Origin: an uncultured Caryophanales bacterium | Lineage (GTDB): Bacteria; Bacillota_I; Bacilli_A; RF39; UBA660 | DNA length: 22,491 nucleotides | Assembly: GCA_905206805.1 (NCBI GenBank) | Contig: CAJLIR010000020.1 | Coordinates: forward strand, 1-22,491 | Direction: 5' to 3' | In this document: in pieces, positions 15,949 through 22,491 of the stretch | Position numbering within the stretch: position 1 is the stretch's first letter | Layout: each line of letters opens with the position of its first letter | Made by a program: the position numbers and the translations under genes | Notes under the pieces: model-generated | Database searches by the model: none | What the model saw: the letters and a program-made list of their open reading frames with translations, nothing else | Told to the model about the DNA's origin: nothing

Positions 15949-18534
15949 CTATTTTGCATCATACCAATTTTTTCCATAATTAATATCAACTTTTAAAGGT
16001 ACACTTATATTAACTACACCTTCCATAATTTCCTTTACAATTGATTTAACAATTTCAAGTTCACTTTCTAAACAGTCAAAAATAAGTTCATCATGTACTT
16101 GTAAAATCATTTTACTTTTTATATTTTGTTCTCTAAATCTATTGTGAATTTCAATCATAGCTTTTTTTATTATATCCGCACTTGTACCTTGAATTGGTGT
16201 ATTTAAAGCCATTCTCTCTCCTTGACTTCTAATCATATAATTTTTATTATCTAATTCTGGTATAATTCTTTTACGATTAAATAATGTCTTTACGTAACCA
16301 TCTGAATAAGCTTTTTTTATACATTCATCCATATATGTTTTTATACCTGGATAACTTTCTAAATAATGATCTATGAACCTTTTTGCTTCACCAACTGGAA
16401 TATCCAAGTTTTCTGACAATCCAAAACCACTTATACCATAAATAATTCCAAAATTTACAGCTTTAGCCATTCTACGCATTTCACTTGTAACATCATCTAT
16501 AGGTACATGAAAAATATCACCTGCAGTTTTAGCGTGTATATCATCTCCATTTTTAAAAGCTTCTATTAAAGAATCAATTCCAGCCATAGAAGCTAAAATT
16601 CTAAGTTCAATTTGTGAATAATCAGCACTTACAATTAATGAATTATCTGACGGTACAAAAGCTTTCTTTATTAATTTTCCATATTCTTGACGGGTTGGAA
16701 TATTTTGTAAATTTGGTTCAATCGAAGATAGTCTACCAGTTCTTGTTAAAGCTTGAGTATAAATTGTATGAATTTTATTATCACTTAAAACATAACTAGA
16801 TAAACCCTCTATATATGTTGTAAATAACTTTGAATACATTCTATAATCAATTATTAAATTTATAATTGGATTAATACCTTTTAGTTTATTTAAAACATCA
16901 ATTGAAGTTGAATATCCACTTGTCCTTTTTTTATTATATGGTAACTGCATTTTTTCAAATAATACCTCACCTAATTGTTTTGGAGAAGATATATTAAAAC
17001 TTTCTCCAGCTATTTCATATATTTGATTACTTATTTCTTCAATTTTTACTTTAATTTCATTACCCATCTCTGTTAATTTATTAGTATCAACGTATACTCC
17101 ATCATACTCCATATCGCCTAATACATAAGAAAGAGGCATTTCTATATCGTATAGTAAATTTTCCATTTCTTCACTTTTTATTTTATCCTTAAATTCATTT
17201 ACAGTTTCATAAATAAATTTGGCCTTTTTAGAAGCATTTTCTTTAATAACCTCAATACTAGGTTCTACAAATTTTGTTTTACCATATATATTTTCATAAA
17301 ATTCAATATCATAATTAAAACTATTAGCTAAATAGGCAATATCATCTTTAATATTATAATCAAGCAAATAACTTGCTAACATAGTATCAAATAAAACATT
17401 ATCAAAATTAATATTTTGCCATTTTAAAGCAACATAGTGTTTTTTTAGATCATAAGTTATTTTCTTAAATCCATTTAATATAGAAGGATTTTTCTTTAAT
17501 AATTCAAAAGGTATATAAAAATTTTGATTTTTATTATAAATTGCTAATCCTAATATTTTAGAAGTATGATAGTTATGGCCTAATATTTCTAAATAAACAG
17601 CCGAATCTTCCGTTATTTTTATATCGTCCAAATTATCTAAAACTACTGCTTTACTTTCTTCTTTTGGTTTAGAAATTTGTTGTTTTTTTATAAAAGAATA
17701 AAATTCTAATTCTTCATATATATTAATTAATTTTTCCTGATTTTCACCCTTATACTTTATATCTTCTAAACTTATTTCAATAGGAACATCTTTTACTATA
17801 GTTGCTATTTCATAACTCATATAAGCATTTTCTTTATCATTAGTTAATTTTACCTTTAAAGCACCTTTTATATTATCAATATTATTATATATATTATCTA
17901 AAGTTTTATATTCTTGTAATAACTTTAAAGCGGTTTTTTCACCTATTCCTTTAACACCTGGAATATTATCTGAAGCATCTCCCATTAAAGCTTTTAGGTC
18001 AATTACATGTATTGGTTCTATACCATAATCTGAAATAAATGAATTCTTATCATAATAAATATAATCTTTTTGTTTTAACAACTTAATATGAACATCATCA
18101 GTTATAAGTTGTAATAAATCTTTATCACTACTAATAATTAATCCATCATACTTAGAATCTTTATTACAATATTCAGAAAATGTTCCAATAATATCATCAG
18201 CTTCATAATTATCGATTTCATAATATTTTATTCCCATTGCATCAAGTATTTCTTTAGCAAGTGGAAACTGCATTTTTAATTCGTCAGGAGTCTCCCCCCT
18301 ACCACCTTTATAAAAATCATATTTTTTATGTCTAAAAGTTTTACCCTTATCAAAGGCAACAATCATATATACTGGCTTTTCATCTGAAACTATCTTATTT
18401 ATCATATTTACAAATCCAAATAAAGCATTGGTTGGAAAATTTTTACTATTTTTCATTAAATTACCATTATATGCGGTCGCATAATAACTTCTAAATAACA
18501 AATTATTACCATCTACTAAAATTATTTTTTCCAT
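15949..18534 (-). CDS. polA: DNA polymerase I
   Basis: This 861-residue repair and Okazaki-fragment polymerase has three parts. The 5'-3' exonuclease (about 1-285) has LVDGNNLLFRSYYA, DNYEADDIIGT, SSDKDLLQL and MGDASDNIPGVKGIGEKTA. The middle domain (about 310-470) is the 3'-5' exonuclease fold but lacks the acidic DxE pair (it reads VYLEILGHNY), so proofreading is probably absent, as in Bacillus Pol I. The polymerase part has motif A VSADYSQIELR (D638), motif B RRMAKAVNFGIIYG and motif C QVHDELIF (D815). All polymerase catalytic residues are present. The ATG follows AGATAGGT by nine bases. Confidence 0.97.
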   Translation of the reverse strand: MEKIILVDGNNLLFRSYYATAYNGNLMKNSKNFPTNALFGFVNMINKIVSDEKPVYMIVAFDKGKTFRHKKYDFYKGGRGETPDELKMQFPLAKEILDAMGIKYYEIDNYEADDIIGTFSEYCNKDSKYDGLIISSDKDLLQLITDDVHIKLLKQKDYIYYDKNSFISDYGIEPIHVIDLKALMGDASDNIPGVKGIGEKTALKLLQEYKTLDNIYNNIDNIKGALKVKLTNDKENAYMSYEIATIVKDVPIEISLEDIKYKGENQEKLINIYEELEFYSFIKKQQISKPKEESKAVVLDNLDDIKITEDSAVYLEILGHNYHTSKILGLAIYNKNQNFYIPFELLKKNPSILNGFKKITYDLKKHYVALKWQNINFDNVLFDTMLASYLLDYNIKDDIAYLANSFNYDIEFYENIYGKTKFVEPSIEVIKENASKKAKFIYETVNEFKDKIKSEEMENLLYDIEMPLSYVLGDMEYDGVYVDTNKLTEMGNEIKVKIEEISNQIYEIAGESFNISSPKQLGEVLFEKMQLPYNKKRTSGYSTSIDVLNKLKGINPIINLIIDYRMYSKLFTTYIEGLSSYVLSDNKIHTIYTQALTRTGRLSSIEPNLQNIPTRQEYGKLIKKAFVPSDNSLIVSADYSQIELRILASMAGIDSLIEAFKNGDDIHAKTAGDIFHVPIDDVTSEMRRMAKAVNFGIIYGISGFGLSENLDIPVGEAKRFIDHYLESYPGIKTYMDECIKKAYSDGYVKTLFNRKRIIPELDNKNYMIRSQGERMALNTPIQGTSADIIKKAMIEIHNRFREQNIKSKMILQVHDELIFDCLESELEIVKSIVKEIMEGVVNISVPLKVDINYGKNWYDAK

Positions 18535-18635
18535 AATTTTTTACCTATCTTTCTAAAAAAGTAAACAAAAAAAATTTACAACATTATTTAGTACACAAAT
18601 ATTGTAACATAAATAATCAAATAAATCGATTATAA

Positions 18636-19262
18636 TTACGCAATATGACGACTATTAATTAAATGTTCATAAACTTTTCTTGATTGATTAATTGAATTAT
18701 TTAATTCATTAGATGAGTTATTTAAAGGGTATTCAACAATATAATTTCTCATATTTTGGATTAGTTCTGTATTATTATGATAGTTATTATGATTAAGCAC
18801 TAAATAATGTAACATTTCATCATAATCTTGTTTATTATAGGTTAAAGTAAAATTTGCTCTTGCTATTGGTTCATTATTTTTCTTTATATCACTTAATAAA
18901 TACTTAAAACTTCTAGTAGAATTTTTGAAATCATTTATTTTTATTTTATTATCTTTACCATAATTATTATCAATAAAGTGATTTACAACTAATAACCAAA
19001 CATACTGAAATAATTGTTCTTCCGAATCTGTTGTTTTAAGCATTATTCCATGTATTAATGAATGATTATTAAATAGTTCTAATTTTACAACCTGTCCTTT
19101 GCCAGAAAAATCATCTTCTTGAGGTACAGAATTAAAAAAAGATAATTGAATAGACAAATTATTAGTTCTATCCATCAATATATTTTGGCTAAAAATATTA
19201 TAGATTCTCTTATAATATTCAAACCATGTTTCTACTTTGCTCAAATTTTTATTTTCTACCAT
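18636..19262 (-). CDS. Hypothetical protein (208 residues)
   Basis: I do not recognise this protein. It has no signal peptide or clear membrane helix, although LFQYVWLLVVNHFI near residues 84-97 is hydrophobic. It looks like a mixed alpha/beta cytoplasmic protein with a beta-rich first half (LSIQLSFFNS, QVVKLELFNN) and an Asn/His-rich stretch near residue 158 (LVLNHNNYHNNTE). The ATG at 19262 has a good GGAGATGA site. Base composition matches its neighbours, so it is likely a resident lineage-specific gene. It sits upstream of polA on the same strand with about 100 bases between them and diverges from pyk. Confidence 0.7.
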   Translation of the reverse strand: MVENKNLSKVETWFEYYKRIYNIFSQNILMDRTNNLSIQLSFFNSVPQEDDFSGKGQVVKLELFNNHSLIHGIMLKTTDSEEQLFQYVWLLVVNHFIDNNYGKDNKIKINDFKNSTRSFKYLLSDIKKNNEPIARANFTLTYNKQDYDEMLHYLVLNHNNYHNNTELIQNMRNYIVEYPLNNSSNELNNSINQSRKVYEHLINSRHIA

Positions 19263-19351
19263 AAAATCATCTCCAATTAATAGGTATTAGAGTAATATAT
19301 CATAAATTTGAAAAAAATCAAAGAAAAATTTGCAATATTTCAAAAAAATAT

Positions 19352-19380
19352 TCGACATAATACTAATTTTATGATATAAT
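19352..19380 (+). promoter_or_regulatory. Sigma-A type promoter of pyk
   Basis: TCGACA (19352-19357) and TATAAT (19375-19380) are 17 bases apart. An AT-only inverted repeat (AATATTT and AAATATT, about 19334-19352) lies just upstream and touches the -35 box. Confidence 0.7.
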
Positions 19381-19409
19381 CATTTCGTTAATTTGAGAGG
19401 AGTAAAAAT

Positions 19410-20807
19410 ATGAAAAAAACAAAAATTATTTGTAGTATTGGTCCTGCTAGTAATAAAGCCGATGTTATGGAACAAATGGTATTAGCTGGAATGAATGTTG
19501 CAAGAATTAATTTCTCACATGCTACAATGGAAGAAAGACAAATGGCACAAGATTCAGCTCGTGAAGTAAGAAAGAGAACTGGAAAAAATGTTGCTATTTT
19601 ATGGGATACTAAAGGTCCTGAATTTAGAAGTGGCGTACTTGAGGGAGATTCAATCAACTTGGTTGAAGGTAAAACAATTCGTATTGTTAAAGACAACGTT
19701 GTTGGTAATGAAGAAAGAATTACAGTTAACCATCCAAATGTTCTTGATGATTTAGTTGTGGGAGATGTAGTTTTACTTGAAAACGCTAAAATGAAAGTAG
19801 AAGTTATTTCTAAAGAAAATGATGGAGTTACTTGTAAAATCATTAATGGCGGAAAATTAGGAAACCGTAAAAGTTTAAGTGTTCCTGGTAAAAAACTTGA
19901 TATTCCATACATTAGTGAAACAGATAGAGAAGATATTATTTACGCATGTAAAAATGGTGGAGAATTCTTGGCTATTTCATTTGTAAGTTGTCCTGAAGAT
20001 GTTTTAGAAGTTAAGGAAATTTTAAAAGAACAAGGAAGAGAAGATTTACAAATTATTTGCAAAATTGAAAGTGAATTAGGTATTAAAAATCTAGAAGAAA
20101 TTCTTAAAGTTTCTGATGGTGCAATGGTTGCCCGTGGAGATTTAGGAACTGAAATTCCAAGTGAAATGTTACCAATTGTTCAAAAGAAAATGATTAAAAC
20201 ATGCCGTAAAATGGGTAAAATTTGTATTGTTGCTACAGAAATGCTTGAAACAATGATGGAAAATACAAGACCAAAAAGAGCTGAAACTAGTGATATAGCA
20301 AACGCTGTATTCGATGGAACAGACGCAGTTATGTTAAGTGGTGAAACAACAGTAGGAAAACATCCAATTGAAACTGTTAGAGCAATGGCTAACATTTGTG
20401 AAACAGCTGAAAAATATGCAGAATTTAATTATGAACCAGTAGAAAATAATATTACAACTGCTATTGCAAGAAGTGTTGTAGATAGTGTTGATATTTTAAA
20501 TGCTAAATTAATATGTGCTGCAACAATGTCTGGACATACTGCAAAAGTAATTAGTAATTTAAAACCTAATGCACCTATTTTAGCTTTAGTTCCTGATGAT
20601 AAAACAGGAAGAAGACTTGCATTAAACTGGGGAGTATATCCTGCAAATGTCGGTGTTATGGATAGTACTGATGAAATTATTAAAGTTGCTAAAGAAAAAG
20701 CTATTGAAAAATCTAATTTACAAAAAGATGATATTATTGTAATAACAGGTTCATTCCCTAAACATCAAACTAAACATACTAATTTAATGAAAATTGAACA
20801 AATATAA
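19410..20807 (+). CDS. pyk: Pyruvate kinase
   Basis: This 465-residue enzyme makes pyruvate and ATP from phosphoenolpyruvate and ADP, the last step of glycolysis. Signatures are KIICSIGPAS at the N-terminus, GMNVARINFSHA, the active-site segment IICKIESELGI (catalytic K, Mg-binding E), and MVARGDLGTEIP with the VATEMLETM segment. The C-terminal domain has MSGHTAKVISNLKP and GSFPKHQTKHTNLMKI. Bacillus-type enzymes carry an extra PEP-utiliser-like domain of about 110 residues; this one lacks it and ends in the common short form. AGAGGAG precedes the ATG. It is a single-gene unit on the plus strand. Confidence 0.97.
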   Translation: MKKTKIICSIGPASNKADVMEQMVLAGMNVARINFSHATMEERQMAQDSAREVRKRTGKNVAILWDTKGPEFRSGVLEGDSINLVEGKTIRIVKDNVVGNEERITVNHPNVLDDLVVGDVVLLENAKMKVEVISKENDGVTCKIINGGKLGNRKSLSVPGKKLDIPYISETDREDIIYACKNGGEFLAISFVSCPEDVLEVKEILKEQGREDLQIICKIESELGIKNLEEILKVSDGAMVARGDLGTEIPSEMLPIVQKKMIKTCRKMGKICIVATEMLETMMENTRPKRAETSDIANAVFDGTDAVMLSGETTVGKHPIETVRAMANICETAEKYAEFNYEPVENNITTAIARSVVDSVDILNAKLICAATMSGHTAKVISNLKPNAPILALVPDDKTGRRLALNWGVYPANVGVMDSTDEIIKVAKEKAIEKSNLQKDDIIVITGSFPKHQTKHTNLMKIEQI

Positions 20808-20808
20808 T

Positions 20809-20841
20809 AAAAAATATAGTGAATTATTCACTATATTTTTT
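20809..20841. terminator. Bidirectional terminator between pyk and the 239-residue gene
   Basis: A long perfect stem (20809-20823 with 20827-20841) encloses TTA and has A/T-runs at both ends. The stop codon of the minus-strand gene lies in the right arm. Confidence 0.85.
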
Positions 20842-21550
20842 TTACATATTTATTATTATTTAACTTTTGATTTTTTTCAAGTTTTAATTTTCTAACATTG
20901 TAAAATCCCCAACTAGCTATTTTAAATCCATCAATTATATCCTCATCAGAACTATATAAATCTCTTTTGTCTGGATTTAATAAATATTCATTAGAATAAA
21001 TTTCTTTACCTGACATATCTGTTATTCTTAATATAGCAGTGTCTTGTCCTAAAAAATCAATATTAAAATCATTAATACATTCAACAGAAATATCTTTAAA
21101 ATCATCAGAATTTTTAAGAAGCCCAACTATTTTATTTTCAACAAAAGAATTATCTTTTTTTTCAATATAACTAATAATTAATTTATTTCCAATCTGATTT
21201 TTTAAATTTAAAAACATATCATTTGAATTTTTCATTACTTCATATTGACGACAAACATTGCTCCTACCATAAGAACCAATATCTTTCTCATACCAAGCAG
21301 AACCCAAAAAACTAGTAAAACGACGATGTGCCTCAATTACAAGATTTTTTTCATTTTCTAATTCAACATTGTCGCCAATTAGATTTATTAAATCATTATA
21401 ATTTTTATCAAGCTCTTCCTTCGTATAATTAATATTTAACCCCAAAATTTGATAATAATTAAAACCATATCCTATAAATTTTAATTTATTATCCAAATGC
21501 ATCGCAACCTGATATGCATTACTATTCTCACCATTCAAAAATGTCAACAT
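20831..21550 (-). CDS. Uncharacterised protein with a J-domain-like start lacking HPD
   Basis: The 239-residue protein opens with a segment (about 31-95) that reads like a DnaJ domain: FNYYQILGL, then TKEELDKNYNDLINL as helix II and LVIEAHRRFTSFLGS with WYEKDIG as helix III and its end. The HPD tripeptide needed to stimulate DnaK is absent; the loop reads LIGDN. The rest (about 100-239) is not recognised and ends in a Lys/Asn-rich tail. There is no signal peptide or membrane helix. The ATG at 21550 follows GAGGTGA. It has a strong promoter of its own with a palindrome over the -10 box. The J-like assignment is from pattern only. Confidence 0.65.
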   Translation of the reverse strand: MLTFLNGENSNAYQVAMHLDNKLKFIGYGFNYYQILGLNINYTKEELDKNYNDLINLIGDNVELENEKNLVIEAHRRFTSFLGSAWYEKDIGSYGRSNVCRQYEVMKNSNDMFLNLKNQIGNKLIISYIEKKDNSFVENKIVGLLKNSDDFKDISVECINDFNIDFLGQDTAILRITDMSGKEIYSNEYLLNPDKRDLYSSDEDIIDGFKIASWGFYNVRKLKLEKNQKLNNNKYVKKI

Positions 21551-21571
21551 ATAATCACCTCATTTAATGTT

Positions 21572-21605
21572 ATGTTATTATAACATCAAATATTTTTATT
21601 GTCAA
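21572..21605 (-). promoter_or_regulatory. Strong promoter with overlapping palindrome
   Basis: On the minus strand consensus TTGACA (21605-21600) and TATAAT (21582-21577) are 17 bases apart. A 15-base palindrome, ATGTTAT-T-ATAACAT (21572-21586), covers the -10 box and could be a repressor site. The gene driven is the 239-residue J-like protein. Confidence 0.75.
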
Positions 21606-22076
21606 ATATTACACAATAAAGATAGTATAAAATAGTTTTGGTGTAAGTATATAAAAATGGAAGACACTTGATAAAAGTTAATTAAATAAAAACAATCAAG
21701 GGATTCTTTCATATAACTATAATGTCACATAAATATATTGGAAGATTAAAAATTTAATAATTTTCTATTTATGTATATTTATTAATATATTTGGAGATAT
21801 TTAAAAGTAATTAATACTTAATTATAAATTTTCTTTTAAAATTCAAGTATCATTCATTTGATTTAATTTTTTTCAATAAAACCATTATCACTAATTTTAA
21901 AATATTTATAAAATAAACCATTTATTGTAATAAGAGAAAGGCAATCTAAATCTAAAACAATTGTTAACAATCCTTTAATTTATAATATAAAAATTGTAAC
22001 AAATCTTACAAAAACATAATTCAACCTCTTTACCATAAAGTGGTATACCATATTAAAACAATGTTTACAACATAAC
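21606..22076. other. Intergenic stretch without a recognisable gene
   Basis: About 470 bases, extremely AT-rich. I see no tRNA, no tandem repeat and no coding frame with a good start. It contains a 10-base palindrome TGGTATACCA (22041-22050). It separates the housekeeping block from the variable surface-protein gene at the right edge. Confidence 0.6.
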
Positions 22077-22100
22077 AAAAAACAGACTATAAATAGTCTG
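22077..22100 (-). terminator. Terminator hairpin downstream of the lectin-like gene
   Basis: CAGACTAT and ATAGTCTG (22083-22100) form an 8-bp stem with a two-base loop and are followed on the minus strand by TTTTTT. It lies about 70 bases past the gene stop at 22169. Confidence 0.8.
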
Positions 22101-22160
22101 AAAGCTGTTTAAACATCTTTTTTTATTATATAAATACTAATTAAAATTATGAATAATTGC

Positions 22161-22315
22161 TAACGCGATTAGTACGCGAGCACAAGACGCGAATCGTTGG
22201 TGATATCCGTAGTGCCAGCGGCACGATTGAAACCAAACACGCCTGCAAGAGAGCCATTCCCAAAGTTACCACCACGGCGGAACCAAGGGTAAGCAGTCGC
22301 AGGAAAAGTAGCATA
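22161..22315 (-). other. GC-rich 3' module of the lectin-like gene, candidate DGR variable region
   Basis: By direct count, 79 of 150 bases in 22161-22310 are G or C (53%). The adjoining coding part 22311-22491 has 52 of 181 (29%) and the downstream 22101-22160 has 9 of 60 (15%). The block runs about eight bases past the stop codon. Codons here (CGC, GCG, GCC, CTC, GGG) are rare elsewhere in the window, and 27 of the last 34 sense codons end in a pyrimidine. It encodes the lectin-like fold end where DGR target proteins vary. A template repeat and reverse transcriptase are not visible, so the role is inferred. Confidence 0.5.
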
Positions 22316-22491
22316 ATCACTAAACCATAAACCTCTATTTCCACCTGATGAATTTGTTTTAGTGTTAGCTATTTCTTTTGTAGCATCTCCTATCAGTCCA
22401 CTTGTATAATCATACCAATTATCTGTATTTAATTCATATTTATATGGATATAAATTATAATATCGTGAATCTGGATAATCTATTCCATTTG
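22169..22491 (-). CDS. C-terminal part of a C-type-lectin/FGE-like surface protein (runs in from the right edge)
   Basis: The visible 107 codons read from NGIDYPDSRYYNLYPYKYEL through NWYDYTSGLIGDATKEIANT, then SSGGNRGLWFSDYATFPA, PWFRRGGNFGNGSLAGVFGF, and end NRAAGTTDITNDSRLVLAY. WF-RGG, GVFGFNR and a near-terminal R-LVL are the conserved end of the formylglycine-generating-enzyme/C-type lectin fold, widely used for ligand binding and as the diversified domain of DGR targets. The N-terminus is outside the window; related gut Bacillota proteins often carry a prepilin-like or other export signal, so a surface location is likely but unseen. The frame is set by unbroken coding and the motif; another open frame at 22147-22344 on the same strand gives no known motif. 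Followed by a terminator. Confidence 0.8.
   Translation of the reverse strand, partial: NGIDYPDSRYYNLYPYKYELNTDNWYDYTSGLIGDATKEIANTKTNSSGGNRGLWFSDYATFPATAYPWFRRGGNFGNGSLAGVFGFNRAAGTTDITNDSRLVLAY

Noticed and set aside
19388..19912. A 174-codon frame on the minus strand opposite pyk
   Set aside because: It is antisense to the well-supported pyruvate kinase N-terminal half, is rich in Ser, Thr and Leu as antisense frames are, and has no promoter or binding site.
19410..20807. Pyruvate kinase as truncated because it lacks the extra C-terminal domain of Bacillus
   Set aside because: The catalytic and regulatory domains are complete, the gene ends at a good terminator, and many bacteria have the short form.
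21863..21970. A 35-codon minus-strand frame starting TTG (MLTIVLDLDCLSLITING)
   Set aside because: It looks protein-like, but AAGGA directly abuts the TTG with no usable spacing, it has no promoter or similarity I can name, and such short frames are expected in AT-rich DNA.
22147..22344. An open frame of 65 codons on the minus strand overlapping the lectin-like gene end
   Set aside because: It is a different frame from the one that reads WF-RGG and GVFGFNR without a break to the window edge. It opens on the GC-rich block by chance and shows no motif.

Overview
This window looks like chromosome from a low-GC, walled member of the Bacillota (class Bacilli), most likely one of the uncultured, reduced gut lineages near the Mollicutes such as RF39. 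Three things point there. The DNA is very AT-rich. EzrA and an M23 cell-wall peptidase are both present. TGA is used as a real stop (the RDD gene ends in TGA overlapping the lysS start), so this is not the Mycoplasma code. The neighbourhood of ezrA, rpsD and tyrS, with infC-rpmI-rplT, ackA, polA and pyk nearby, resembles one broad region of the Bacillus subtilis chromosome as I recall it. The species call is inference.

Layout. At 1-116 (minus) is the start of a type IV prepilin-like gene that leaves the window. At 156-2458 (minus) are a Nudix hydrolase and ezrA. Divergent from these, on the plus strand, are rpsD behind a structured leader and a secreted coiled-coil/M23 peptidase (to 4684). 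From 6806 down to 4724 runs a tyrosine T-box leader followed by deoC and tyrS. At 6937-7630 is a divergent pair of small XRE-type regulators sharing a region with repeated GTTAA(C) sites. At 7646-9118 (minus) is the infC-rpmI-rplT operon, with a consensus promoter, an attenuator-like leader and an apparent AUC start for infC. At 9107-14911 (minus) is a tightly packed run dusB, RDD membrane protein, lysS, histidine phosphatase, ackA, nrnA. At 15027-18534 (minus) are polA and a CDF cation transporter. At 18636-19262 is an orphan protein. pyk (plus) follows, then a 239-residue protein with a J-domain-like start but no HPD. Between 21606 and 22076 I see no gene.

The accessory part is at the right edge. 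The gene running from beyond 22491 to 22169 (minus) ends in a C-type-lectin/formylglycine-enzyme-like module (PWFRRGG...AGVFGFNR...). Its last about 150 bases are about 53% G+C by my count (79 of 150), against about 29% just upstream in the same gene and 15% just downstream. A short GC-rich block covering the end of a lectin-like domain and running a few bases past the stop is what the variable region of a diversity-generating retroelement (DGR) target would look like. The prepilin-like start at the left edge may belong to the same kind of surface protein. No reverse transcriptase or template repeat is in the window, so the DGR idea is a hypothesis to test in flanking sequence.

The rest is housekeeping: translation (rpsD, rplT, rpmI, infC, tyrS, lysS, dusB), replication and repair (polA), RNA turnover (nrnA), glycolysis and acetate formation (pyk, ackA), division and wall (ezrA, M23). 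It carries a rich set of RNA-level controls: a T-box, an attenuated infC leader and a probable S4 leader.
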